Source of the DNA: Cryptomeria japonica
Lineage: Eukaryota; Streptophyta; Pinopsida; Cupressales; Cupressaceae
NCBI RefSeq assembly: GCF_030272615.1
Contig: NC_081407.1
Location: 150,289,744-150,353,743 of the forward strand
Length of the DNA stretch: 64,000 nt
Direction of reading: 5' to 3'
The notes under the pieces are model-generated. The model saw only the letters and a list, made by a program, of their open reading frames with translations. It did not search any database and had not been told where the DNA came from. This document shows positions 10,595-23,040 of the stretch, one piece after another (position 1 is the stretch's first letter; the number at the start of each line of letters is the position of its first letter). The position numbers and the translations under genes are program-made.

Positions 10595-12500
10595 TGTAAT
10601 ATCCCGGATAATATTTTTTTGTTTTTAGGAGTAATAAGAATTATCAACCAACACATAACCCGTTAAGGTTAGAAAGCATAAACTCAAAGCTTGCGGAAAA
10701 TGCAACCCTTCCACTTTCTGATCACCAAGTGCCCAATGTGGGAAGGTGAGAGCACACGGTGAAGAGGGGATCATTAGATAACAAATTTGCTGAAATGATA
10801 AAGTAAATACAATACTGGGCAGCAAGCCAGCCCCTTCCGCTTATCCAGCGGGAAAGCAAGAGACTTGGCGGTGAACCAACCAAGAGAACCATACAGTAGA
10901 CACAAATCACTCAACCGCAGTATTTCAGCGGGAGGACTGAATTACAAAATACTCAACTCGACCGCTTATGCAGCGGGAGGACCATTACATCCAATCATCA
11001 CTCGACCGCTTATGCAGCGGGAGGACTGAATTACAATTTAACAGATGTAGGCGGCAAGCCAGCCTCTTCCACTTTTCAGCGAGATGAGAGATTACAATCC
11101 AGAATGGGTTAGTAGTACTACTACTTAACCTTACAATATAAGGGAGAGTGAGAGTAGAAGAATAATGTTGAACATAAAAGATAATGATCATGAAACTCTT
11201 CTAACATCAAAAACAGCAGGCTGGAAATGCATAACCAGCAGCTTATAAACCCACTAAATCACTCATATCTCTCTCAATACTCACTCAAAACACCCCAAAT
11301 CACTCCCAAATTAACACTATAACAGAAACGACTAAAGCAAACCAAATGGAAGCCATCAAAACCCCCCACATTATTTGGCACGCATCCCAATGCACCCTCA
11401 ACCCCACGCCTAGCTAGGAAATTTCGATTTTCTTTAATAAATTCAATACTCAATGAAAGGTGCCACAAACTTACAGTATGAATCGCCAGCAGCAGGAAGG
11501 ATGGTTGAGCCAGTACCCAGAATGACCAGACACTCAGGCAGAGAGGTGTGATAAAAAATGTGCTTCAGCCACAGGGAAACCAGCAACTCCAGAAATCACT
11601 CCAAACACCAAAAAGATTGAGATATGCGATGAAAGTATGGTAGATTACAGCACATAGCTAGGTACTATATTTCAAGTACGAAACTTGAAAGCACTAGGGA
11701 ACCACACTTCGAAGCCTCGAAGTTCTGACACCAATCCGGCAGCATAACAATGCAAATTTTCAAGATGTCCAGAATGAAGGCCCAAGGCTCATATTTATAA
11801 CTCCACGCCTTCCCAAATGCAAATGCAAATGGCACCAAACTTCATTCAAATTCAACTTCATTTCGCCTTATGTCTCCCCACTAACTTGGCGCCCACTTAC
11901 CTTTCCTAGGCAAGTTTGAACTTCCTCATGGTGGCGTCCTTTTTTTGCAATAATAAACATTAGACCAAAGATGTTTAATCCCCTAAATGGCCACCACAAA
12001 TTTGCCCTCTGACTTAGGAGATAATCATATGAATATTAATTAATTATTTTTCCTAAGTCATCTCCACAATTAATCAGTAACTGCAAATAGTTAAATATTA
12101 AACCTTTGACAAGGATATAATATTTAATTAAATTACTTATGACTCCCATACTAATCATTAACAGAAACCAGGATGAAGCGGAGTGAAAAGACCAAAGAAC
12201 TGCTGCAAGACTAGGACCCTGTCCACTGCCAAAAATAGAAATACTCCATACTGCCACTTACTAAAAATAGTAAGTCATGAACTACTGCTCCGAAAAGCAT
12301 GATTTTCGCATCCAGTGACAGAGCATGGAAAGCTCAATAGGATAGCATCATCCAAGCAGCCAACCCCTAACTTACTAAAAATAGTATGTTCTCGCCTCAC
12401 CAATGTTTGAAACCCTAATTCTTATTTCCACATAGCCTACGGGTCTCAGGAATAGGCCAATGGACCACTGAAAGCACATCATTGAGAAGGGGACATTACA
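10595..12500 (-). mobile_element. Solo LTR, family II inner copy (1906 bp)
   Basis: The plus strand starts TGTAATATCCC and ends GGGGACATTACA, giving TGTAAT/ATTACA inverted ends. The 5-bp duplication gaacc is at 10590-10594 and 12501-12505. The sequence on both sides is an older LTR of the same family, so this is a self-nested insertion. Read on the minus strand it starts TGTAATGTCCCCTTCTC and has a TATA-like ttataaatat near 11800, leaving about 700 bp of U3. There is no coding region; only short frames on both strands. Four short hairpins sit at 10837-11020, towards its 3' end in the R/U5 part. Confidence 0.85.
10837..11020. repeat. Cluster of four 15-17 bp mini-hairpins
   Basis: ccgcttatccagcgg (10837-10851), ccgcagtatttcagcgg (10915-10931), ccgcttatgcagcgg (10962-10976) and the same again (11006-11020) each form a five-base stem, ccgct/agcgg, with a loop of five to seven bases. 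The trailing ggaggac is shared by the last three. The older copy has the series at about 12626, 12715, 12758 and 12801, with several stems broken. Confidence 0.75.
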
Positions 12501-13822
12501 GAACCCTACACCTTTTGATCACCGAGAGCCCAAACTGGGAGGGTGAGAGCATACGGTAGTAGGGTATCGTCACTAGTAAACTGTTGAAGCACTGAATACA
12601 ATAATGGCCAACAATCCAGCCCCTTCCGCTTATCCAGTGAGTAAACAAAGAAACTTGGCAGTAAACCAACCAAGAGAACAAACACTCCAAAGCATGAATC
12701 ACTCCACTGCAATGTTTCAGCGGGAGGACTGAACACACATAACTAAGCTCAACTCAACCGCTTATGTAGCGGGAGGATCATTACAACAAATATCACTCAA
12801 CCGCTTATGCAATGGGAGGACTAAGTTATAAATATCAAATATAGGCAGCAAGCCAGCCTCTTCCACTTTTCAGCGGGTATGCTTACAATCCAGAAATGAT
12901 TGATAGTACTACTATTCAACCTTACAAAAGAGAGGAAAGATAGAATAGAAGAATAATGCTGATCATAGAAGATAACTATCACCAAACCAGCTCAAACAAT
13001 AACTTCCTAAAATCTGATATAGATAACAGCAGGCTGGAAATGCATAACCAGCAACACAAAATCACACTAAAATGCTTCCAACTCGCTCCAAACTCACTCA
13101 AAACACCCCACAACTCACCCAAACTGTCACTAGGTATAAAGCAACTAAGAACCAACTGAAAATGAGCTTCTAAATACCCCCAAACGCCTAGCACACATCC
13201 CAATGCACCCCAAAACCCACGCCTAAGCTGGAAAAGTACGATTTGCATTATAAAATCAGAGACTCCAAATTAGGGGCTAAAAACTTACAAAACATATCGC
13301 CCAAAGCATAGAAATAGTTCGAGCCAATACCCATAATGATAGGTCGTATAGGTAGGATCGAATCTTTGCTTCAACCACACCAAAACCAGCAACACTGAAA
13401 ATCACAGCAGCAAACTAATTCTCCAAATCCACACACACAATCCACAAGAACACCACGCAATCCACACAATCGAACCACAGCTAGGAGTGATGTCTCACAC
13501 TTGAAACTGCAAAGGATAATCTAGGAGGTTTTCACCCTCGAAGAAGTCTGGAATCATTCCGACAGCATAACATTATAATTTCTCTAGATAATCAAATGAG
13601 GAGTCAAGCACCTGTATATATAGATTTCCAAGTCTGAAATTCAAATTCAATTGCCTCCAAATTCACCCCTCCTAATTTGCATTTCATTTCCAAGGTGGAC
13701 TAAAGTATGGCATCCCTCCCTTAAGTCAAAACTATGCCTAGCAAAGGGGACCACGATTTTTGGCATAAAAAACACTTTGTCAAATAAAAATAAAGTCTCC
13801 ACATTCACTTGGGCGTCCTTCA

Positions 13823-16800
13823 TGTTGATGTGTTTTTTATGCACATGTGAACACAGAATAAAATACCAAGGTATCTTATCCTCTCTTGAACAAAATCACC
13901 TCAGATGCTAAGGCTAAGATCAACTAAAATGATTCCAAGGTTTCTACATGTTAGGTCTTGACTTGTGGATAAGTTCAGTGGTTTGATGTGATAATGTTGG
14001 AATCACAAGGGGACTTACGTTGTACATGAATGCTCAATCTTATCATGGATTAGGATGGGTATGCCGATGACTTAGGATTTAGCAATAAAGCTCTGGACTA
14101 AATTTTAACAAGACTTCCTAAAAAAAATGACAAAAGGGAATAGGGTTCAGGAAATCTATTCTAAGCCTAGGAATGTAGGAAATGATGAACACATTTAGTG
14201 GAATCAAACTAGGCAAGGTCTCACCATCAAGTCAAATAGATTTTGACACGAGCTTAGTGCAATCATCTAAGGTATACTTTAGATTTTCAAATCATCACCA
14301 TCACCACCCAATTTGATGCATATCAATGGACACATAACAATTGAAGTTAAGTTTACATAAATTTCCAGTTGACCACGCACAACACACTTACAATCAGCAA
14401 GAGGTTATTGGTATGGATTAAGGATTCCACACAAATATATTCAACAAATCTTTCAATCAATCTAACAAACATAAAAGCAAATTCTAATCTAACTTGGAGG
14501 AATTGAGAAACATGAATACAAAACAACATTTGAAAGACAAAATCACCATCAAGTTGAACAATGATTTATATTCAAATAGCTGCAACATATACCAACAATT
14601 CTACAAAAACTATTGCTTACAAATGAGAGGCAATGGGGTTTATATAGAGCCTCAAAAGAAATGAATGGCTCAGATTGATTCAAGATCAACGACCAAGATT
14701 ACAAGATAAAACCCTAATTAGGGTTTGTACAACCACCATTACATTGGCCACTAAGAAACGAGGGTAGTTAAGATAATAATATTTGATGTAGTGCCATGTG
14801 TCACCTATTCCCTCCTTGAATGAATGTTGACTTGGTACCCTTTGATTGGATGGATGGTGACCAGGATGCCACCTTAGCTTGCCTTTTACACTTAATCAAT
14901 TTGCCTTGTACATTCCTCTTCTTCATAATGTTTGGAATCCCTTATGATACTTTACATTCCATCCTTATGTTAACGAATTCCATGAACTGTTCCCTCCTTA
15001 TGTTTGGAAAATTTCCCAATCTTGGAATCCTGAAATATTTCCTTCCTTGACACACTTTGATATTGAAATCCCCTGATGTAGTTTTGGATTTCCTAATGTG
15101 GAATCCTTTGTGTTCATTTCTTGAACTTGCTTTCCTTCATTTGTTCATCATCAAGGTGAAGTCTTCTCCTCATGATTGATCTAGTCCTCATCTTCACCTT
15201 TGGAAATCCTATCCGGAAATCCTCATCCAATCTTTGAAGTATTGATCTTCCTCATCCGCATTTGTGTGCATCCTCCTTCACCTCAAGCCTTGATCATCAT
15301 GCTTCCTTTCCTCGTAACAGTCCTGCAAAACAAACAAGCATTGAATCAAATACCTATTGGGATAAACTTGATTTCAACCATGGTGGGAAATCCATCTGCA
15401 TACGAACGGATCAGTCCTCAAAACCATCCTCATCATCCCTGTTCATTTCTTCACTTGGTGGAAATTTGATGCCTATTTGGACAACTTCCTTTGTAATTCC
15501 GCCCTGCAATGGAAATCCGACTCCCATCCGGACACTTTGTTCTTAAAAATTTTGTGTTGATTGGATCACCATTCGATGGAGTGGACATCTGGACACCATC
15601 GGGACTTTGTTCCTGACATTTGTCCCAACATGTGATAGGTAATCTTAGAAAATTGTAACACCAATTCTGGAAAATATGAAGGTCTGGATTGAAATCTAGA
15701 AGATTTTCCTCAAGAAAAACTGATTCTCAGACTTAGGATAAGTCTGATTGCAATAAATAAGTACGAAAAGAACCCTGTAAACTCAGAAATGAAGTATTTG
15801 GAGCCCAAAAATGAATGTCCAGGTATGGAAATATCACTTGGAGGTCTGAAAACACTCAGAAAGTGACTGATTTTTTATATCAAAGTTGTAATAAAAGTCT
15901 GATTTTCTGAGGACAAAGTCTGAATACACCCTCCAATGCCTCAAAATACTCAGAAAATGGTGTATTGAAGTCTGATTTTCTGATTCTTAAGTCTGAATAC
16001 CCCCTCTGAAAGTCTGAAAATGGCTCCAAAAAGTCTGAAGACACACTGAAAATGATGAATATCAATGGCTAGAAGTGGTCACAGCCCTGTCACATGCTTG
16101 CATTTGAATTATTTTGACCTTCAAAACTCAAAAATGGTCACATCTGGGCACAACTATGTGGCTAGAAATGAAGTTTCAGTCTGAAGACGGCCTGGTATAC
16201 TTAGGAAAATTTCAAAAATGGAGTCCAGAAGTATACCACAATGCTTGGAAAAGGGTGTGGAAAAGTCTGATTTTTAGTTCTTAAAGTCTGAAGACACCCT
16301 TCCAAGGTCCAACAATGGCTGCCCAATATCTGAAGACAACCTACAACTTCAATAAATCAGTCATTTGAACTTGTTGGTGTCATAGGAAACACTTGTATTT
16401 GATGAATTTCACCTTCCCAAAGTGAAGTTTGTCAAATTTGGGCACGAACAAAGGGCTGGTAAAAAAAATATCTAAGTCTGAAGACAAATCTGAAAGTGAA
16501 ATTTCAGACTTAGATCAGCAATGGAAGCTCCACCAAATGCCCAAAAAACTCATAAGGATGATGCACAAGTGAAATTTCCCAAGTGTGGAGGTAGCTGGAA
16601 ATGAAAAATCAGTCTGAAGATGTGCTCCCAGCCAACAATGGAGGTCAAATCACTCCCAGCAATGGGGCCCAGCAAGGTCTGAAAATAATGGCAGACCCTT
16701 AACACTAAAAAATATCACCAAAATTCATAAGGATATGGAGGAATCAGCCTCCCAAATAAAATCGTCCAACTTCAGCCATGGCGCCAATTCATAAAAATCA

Positions 16801-18234
16801 CCCAAGACATCAAAATCATCCTCCAAGCTTGCTGTAATGGTCTCCAAACATGGCGCCTAGGTCTGATTGGGCAAACAAATACTCCAAATCTGCAACTTCA
16901 ACTCCAACAATGGTGTCAACTTGACACTTGGGCAAAAATCGCCCAACTGGGACCTCCAATCTGCCTTCAATCAGCCACCTAACTGTCACATCAGCAACTT
17001 ATAATGTTATTTTATTGCTGGGCAGGCATACTTAAACACATTTTCACCTTGAAACTTCACCACACAAGCAATGTGGGATAAAACTTTGATACTTATACTT
17101 GCCTGGGGAAAATCAATTTGCTTCTAGAAGTATCTAATCATTAAATGTTTATTGTAAATGATTTATTAATTGTTTTTTGATTTTTTAAATAGTCGTCAAC
17201 ACTTGTAAAAACAATTAAATATTGGGTCAATTTATTAAAAATATTTCAAAATTTAGATCAAAATTGACCTCAAGGGAAAATCGCCCCCTTTTGGGATAAA
17301 AATCCCAATGAAAAATTATTAAAAAATCATTAAAATGCCTTTGGGGGGGAAATCAACTCCAGTCTGGATAGCAATCCGGACTCAAAAATCTTCAATTTGC
17401 ACTTGTCCGTACTAAAATCCACAAAAAACCGTCATGAAAAGCTTTGGTGGAAAATTGGTAGACATTAGGAATCCTCACTTAAGTCATCTGCAACTTCATC
17501 CACACTCCCTAGGGGAAATTCGAAGGTAGTCAAGAAAATTTCCAACACTTAGACAAAATTTAATCATCCTGGGGGAAGATCGACCCTAGTCTAGATTTTG
17601 AATGGAGAAAATAAGGCCTGTCTAGATTCCAAGGGAAATCCATGTCCAGTCTGGATTTTGAGTGGGGGAAAATCATGGGTAGTCAGGAATATGAGGGGAA
17701 AAGCACCTCTAGTGTGGAATTTTGACCTTTTGACCCTTAGAATGTGGATTTTCATCCGGAATATGATGATTTTTCCACTCAAAACCACTAGGGAACTTCA
17801 AAACTCAATAAAACTCATCTAGACTTAGGCAAATTCATCAAAAATTTGAGCGAAAAACAAGGAAACCTATCGGGATAAAGTGCAAAATCTACTTGAATAA
17901 CTTCCTAGAAGCGAGAAAACAACTCGTAAAGGTTCCGAAACACCTTGGCACTCAAAAATCACCAACGAGGACGTTGAAAAACACGTTTACGCTCAAATGT
18001 CAACGCAACACTTAGCAAGGATAAATCAAAACCCTAAGGCAACCCCCAGACTTAGGCAAAACTCAAGATCACTCTAATATTTTGACATTTTAAACACATG
18101 ATCCTATTTAAAATTCAAAAAACCCTCTCATTGGCAAAGGCAAACACTAGGAAATTAGGCAAAACTTATACTCTAAAAAGTGAAAAGTGGGGGTCCCCAT
18201 TTGCAATGGGGCGATGTGTGAAGATGTCACAACA
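13823..18234 (-). mobile_element. Giant solo LTR, family I copy 2 (4412 bp)
   Basis: It starts TGTTGATGTGTTTTTTAT and ends with gaagatgtcacaaca; both ends match the 5.0-kb copy. The 5-bp duplication cttca is at 13818-13822 and 18235-18239. The interrupted host is the outer family II LTR, which resumes in register at 18240. A minus-strand TATA box (tatataaa, 14646-14639) marks the same promoter position as copy 1. No coding frame or internal LTR pair is present. The central part (about 15650-16650) is dominated by dispersed agtctgaa/aagtctga words in diverged units instead of the GC hairpins of copy 1. Further on, near 17340-17750, units containing agtctgga recur. The variable middle explains the length difference. 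Confidence 0.82.
15650..16650. repeat. Diverged short repeats rich in agtctga
   Basis: The word gtctga recurs many times at irregular 20-60 bp intervals, often as aagtctgaatac, aagtctgattttctga or agtctgaagacac. It looks like a decayed tandem array inside the U3 of the 4.4-kb LTR. No unit length can be fixed by eye. Confidence 0.6.
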
Positions 18235-18830
18235 CTTCATAACACAAATAATTCGCCTAGCAAACTTAGGAAAATCATGTTATGCACAATTCTCAATAGC
18301 ATTAATCAATAAAAAAAATAATTAAATATTAAACCTTAGGATAAGGAAATAATATTTAATAGATAATTAATCAAGAATGAAGTTGTGTGATGAAAACCGT
18401 TGAATTGAACTGGATTAGGACCCTATCCAAGACTGCCAAAAATAGAAATTCTCAAACTGCCACTTACTAAAAATAGTATGTCGTGAAATATTGCTCCAAA
18501 AAACGTGATCTTCGCACCCAGAGAAAGAGCTTGGAAAGCTCGGTAAAACTGCACCATCCAAACAGCCAAACCTTAACTTACTAAAAATAGTAAGTTCACA
18601 CTTCAATGTAGAATCAATTGCATGTTATGCCACCCTGGAGTTCATGGAAAACCCAGAAGGAAACCATAAGCAGAACTGAATAATTCCCTCCTGACAAACC
18701 CTAAGAAGCTCGTGCAAAACTCCACAAAAGTTGGAAACCCTAATTCTCCTTTCCAAATAGCCTATGGGTCTCCAGAATAGGCCACTGGACCACTGAATGA
18801 ACATCACTGAGAAGGGGACATTGCAAGTAG

Positions 18831-19437
18831 TCGCCAAGCTGAGATTTATGACGACTGTGGACTTTGTTATGTCTCCTTCACAACATATTTGTAATTTTCC
18901 ATCACTATTCTTCTCCATTATGCTCCCTCATCATTCTTTGCAAACATATCTAAGTTTCAATGCCTTTGTACCAAACTTATAAGTATCCCCTTGATATCCC
19001 TTAATGGTGCATTTTAAATAGATTGAATACCACCACAAAACGCATCTCACCTATGGATGGAGTTATCAATTGATGTTCTATCCTTGTAGCCATGACAATT
19101 CTTGGAGCTCCATTCATAATGCCTCAAAGCACTACTTCCCCTTTCGATTTGAATTTCAGCTCCACAGTTTTATAGTTTAGGGTGAATTCCTCAAGGGAAT
19201 AAAGCAGTTATACACCCAAAACCATGTTAGTATTTCCCAATCCAACAACATAGAGTCATCATGCATTTTATGTCTTCCTAAGGTGATGTCGAGCTGCCTT
19301 ATCTTCTTAAGACAAGGAATGGTGAAGTTATTTGCAACTATGACGTTGAATCCCTCAAGTTTCTCTATGGCTAGTCTCCTCTTGGATACCAAATCCTCAT
19401 CAATAAAATTATGAGTAGCTTCACTATTAATCAACAT
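18831..19437 (-). pseudogene. Decayed Ty3/gypsy aspartic protease region
   Basis: The minus-strand frame 19437-19177 begins with a retropepsin-like motif, INSEATHNFID, in place of the usual D-S/T-G-A-T-H-N-F-I-D, followed by an IRQLDITLG-type segment typical of Ty3/gypsy proteases. The catalytic Asp and the following Gly appear changed (DSGA to NSEA), so the enzyme would be inactive. Downstream on the same strand, 19176-18831 has stops and shifts but still resembles the protease-to-reverse-transcriptase linker. The frame ends where the family II LTR begins. Gag-like frames lie upstream at 19900-20760. This is a retrotransposon relic, not a host gene. Confidence 0.65.
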
Positions 19438-19899
19438 TGTAATCTTCTATTCATGCAACACTCCATGCACTCGAAACAAATGATATATAGGAGCACCCAA
19501 AAGAGAAGCAAGGATACCCATCCAGAAGTTCTTCTATGTAATGTACTTGTCTTTTGCCCAAACACCCAAGCACCCAATGCTCACTACAAGAGCAACACAG
19601 ATTCTTCCTCTAGAGTTCATTTTTCAAATCCCTCATTCTTATTAGGCCTCAAAGGTAACACCTTGGGTTAAGGAAAACACTTTTGGAAATGTTTCTTTCA
19701 GTGTCCTATTGGAAGAGGCTTGGAGCTAAACTTGTTCCTGGCCACTAAATCCCCAAGATTCAAAATTCTTTTGGTGCCATCCTACAAAGACTTTGGATCA
19801 AATGCCCTCAACAAACCCTTGAGTGGTTTGGTTAGATCATCCACAAATAGCACAATTAGTCTCCTCTCCATCACGTTTGGAACCATGATTGATAACCTT

Positions 19900-20765
19900 T
19901 GAAACTCTGCCATAATGTTCAAGTGTACCCTCTTGCCTCAACAATGCTAACTCTTAAAAATGAATCTCTATATCCTTCCTGTCAAATGTCTCTATCAATT
20001 TCTGGCTAAAATCTTTAGAGTAGTAATAGAACCATGCCCTTGTGTCACTATGTTGTGGTATTACGGTATTACCATTCATGAGCCAAACCCTCTAGGTGTA
20101 AGGTAGTGAACTTAATTGCTTCTTCTTCATACATAGGATTCAATGAAAGTAGGTATCCAATTTCTACAACCACACCCTAGCTGAACAATTATTCAATCCA
20201 TCATATGTAGGCATAGTGATTTTCCCCAGTCTTTTGTATGTCTTTCTTGGGCTGCTCTTGATAATATCTCCTTCTCCTTGTATGTACATTCCTTGTTTTC
20301 ATTTCATAGTATTCAATGAAGGACGTGTTACAGCGGATTGCTAGAGTTAGAGCTTTGTACTGTGTATAATATCTTGCCATCTCATCCTTTCACTGTGGTG
20401 GTGATTGTTGACCTTCTTCAAATTGACCTTCTTCTCTTTGCAAAAAATTGGTCCAGAATGTCTTTGAAGGGGAATAAATTAATACTTAATAATTGGTTGA
20501 GTTGATTCCTTCTGCCATATTTTGATTTGGCTTTGCAGAACTCCATTGTTTGTTCATTCCCCTCAAAATGCAATCTGTTTATGGACTCTCTCATTGAAGA
20601 TTGAAATTCCCTGGCCAACTCCCTTCTTTCATGGCTGATGATTTCCTAAAGGTTTGCCTTTTCACCCTATCACCCATGGTTTCCTCTGTCCTTTTTTCTC
20701 TTTGTCGATATCTGATTTCCTTATCCCTCCCTTGCATGGATTTACGTTACAAACTGATCCACAAC
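19900..20765 (-). pseudogene. Decayed gypsy gag remnant
   Basis: On the minus strand, short interrupted frames (such as 20618-20418, with MAREFQSSMRESINRL near its start) lie upstream of the protease relic in the right order for gag. No zinc knuckle could be recognised. A degenerate primer-binding-like ttatatcaaagc is at about 20790-20775. The assignment rests mainly on position and strand. Confidence 0.4.
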
Positions 20766-20795
20766 TGGCAAGGATATTAGCTTTGATATAACTTT

Positions 20796-23040
20796 AATGT
20801 CCCCTTTATATTTTTTTAATGGTTTTATACCCTTTTTGCATTTTAAAATTTTTTTGAAACAAGAAACAAACTGAAACAGCAAATTCAAAATTGAAAATAA
20901 TGATGGAAAATATTTGATCAAACCCTCAAACACTTCATAAGCCAAATTTGAATGAAATTTGTTAAATTTATGAGTGGTACAAATCCTAGGTCATTTCAAA
21001 TGCTCAGATCAGAATCAAACATAAATTTGGAAACCCTCAAAGTCTGATTTTATGGATTTTTGCAATATTTACAAGCTAGAAATTGTTCTAAAACCAAAAT
21101 TAGATTTGAAATCACAATTTTCAACTCGCACAGAAGTTATTGGAGTTGTATGACTAGTTGAAACTTGATTTAACCAGGTTAAGGATTGTGCAGACTAACA
21201 CAACGATTTTTTCGGTTGTATTAAGAGCCGACAATGACCAAACAAACTATTTTTAACCCTCCTTGCTGCTGATTTTGTGCAGATCAGACCTTGGAAACAC
21301 AAATCAGACATCAAAGTGCCAAATAAGTATGTCTGGACTGTCCTTACAGCTGGCGATTCCGAACCAGCAATATATATCTCTCAAAATTGGTCCCTCCTCT
21401 TTGAAAAAAAAATTCCAAATTTTTGTGCAGCTGGGCTATCTACAAAAATAGTGTCAAAACTCTCTAGTAATGCCAACCAACAACTGGTATGACTGTAACA
21501 ACTCAGAATCAGCTCTTCAAAATGCTCAAAAATTAGCCAAAAAATTGAAACTCTGTATATAAACCCTCAAATATGCATTGGTGATTGAATGATGATTTTT
21601 GCTTGCCAAAAATACTGTAGCAAGCAAAATCCAAATCCATATCAAATCAGCACAGTCATGATTTGTGGATGGAACCACCCAAGATTGGAAACATGGGTTT
21701 TCATTCTTGATCTTAAATGTGGAATTCAAGAGGGTTTTTGTCCTTTCAAACCCCAAACAAACCAAGGGTTATCATCCTTGGATGCCTAGATTGAACAAAT
21801 TACTCAAACTTGAAAATTGGATGCAAAGGGTAACTTGAATGATAAAAAAATTAAGATAGGTGCCTCCTTGATATAACTTTTTGAACTGGGCCCTTGGGTC
21901 CTAAATTTCCCTTCAAGTATTTAAAAACACTTTTTATTCTTTTACTTGAAGTATCTAAAAAGACTTATTTTGTACTAATGTTTTAAAATATCTTTTTCTT
22001 TTATTATAATAATATTCAAGTGCCCTTAAAATCAGAAATTGTCAACCCAACTTAACTAATATTATTAATTATTTTAATCTGAAAAATGGGACATGAAATC
22101 AATTATCACGTTTAAGACAAAGATCTGAAACTCATTGATGCTGATGCAAGGTACTAGAGAAAACTTTTATACTCATCATAAACCCCAAGTTACATTAATA
22201 ATAGTCAGCAATAGTAAATATGAAAAATAATTTTTGAAACTCATAAACATCAAATATTATTACTATTATTGCAACAATCCGAATACTGATAGATATTGGT
22301 ACACAGCACAGCAGTTACCATTAACATATGTTATCGCAAAAACCGAAAATATTATTTATCATAAATACTGAAGTAAATGTTTATCACAATGAGCAGCATT
22401 GAGATGGTGAAATAAGCACACCACATTGAAACTCAACAATTCTCCTTGCAATCAAATCTGAAATTTGCCGGCAACCTTTTCCATGAAATAAATACTCCAA
22501 AAATGCTCCTTATTTCTCCGAATCCAGAATTAAAAATGCATTTTTTTGGTGCTATTGTGATCCTCGTATGGAATCATCTCTCTTGGATAAGAAGGTTTTC
22601 ATTCTCTAATCCCAATTAAAAACCAAGAGGGCTTTTCTTCTCTAAATTCTCACAACTAAGGGCTTTCATCCTTGGATGAGAAGATGAACACAAGTGCTTG
22701 GAAAAGGGTTTGATTATGAAACATGGATGATCCGTTTGCTCCATTTGCCCTCCTTTTATAAATTTCTTTTGGGGCCCTCTTAAATTTGAATTTGTTTCCT
22801 TCCTAAAATTCCTTTCCAAAGTGCTTTAAATAGTCTTTTAAAATCAAATATTACATGAGGCATTATGATGCCTCATTTAGGTGGCCACTTTATTAAAATA
22901 ATAATTATTTAAATTGTCCTTATAAAATAAAGTTATTGGGTCCAACTTAAAGTATTATCCTTTCAATTTTCTTTTAACTTAGCCTATGGGAAATGAGGAA
23001 TTTGTCCCCAATTAATTTAATTAGAAAATGGGGCATGGCA
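20796..23040 (-). mobile_element. Probable old gypsy LTR upstream of the gag relic
   Basis: Read on the minus strand, the block would start near 23040 with TGCCATGCCCCATT and end near 20796 with aaaggggacatta, directly before a primer-binding-like site and the gag relic. A minus-strand TATA-like ttataaaagg lies near 22765. Stretches such as gggacatta recall family II LTRs, but it does not align clearly with them. No second copy or target duplication was found, so the borders are tentative. No gene is visible in it. Confidence 0.35.

Larger units (their letters stand above)
10491..18825 (-). mobile_element. Outer family II solo LTR, split by two later insertions
   Basis: Three blocks form one LTR of about 2.0 kb once later insertions are removed: 10491-10594, 12506-13822 and 18240-18825. 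All three align along their length with the intact copy at 10595-12500. Shared landmarks are acccgttagggttag, ttgatcacc, the ccgctt...agcgg hairpins, the paired acttactaaaaatagta motifs and the end gagaaggggacattgca. Orientation is minus, so the LTR begins TGCAATGTCCCC. The ends are decayed (tataataaac at 10491 instead of tgtaat), and the flanks aatag (10486-10490) and agtag (18826-18830) match at four of five bases as a worn TSD. It was hit by another family II LTR and by the 4.4-kb family I LTR, so it is the oldest layer of this nest. Confidence 0.72.

Noticed and set aside
5042-18234. Complete LTR retrotransposons instead of solo LTRs
   Set aside because: Neither block contains paired terminal direct repeats, a primer-binding site, a polypurine tract or coding domains.
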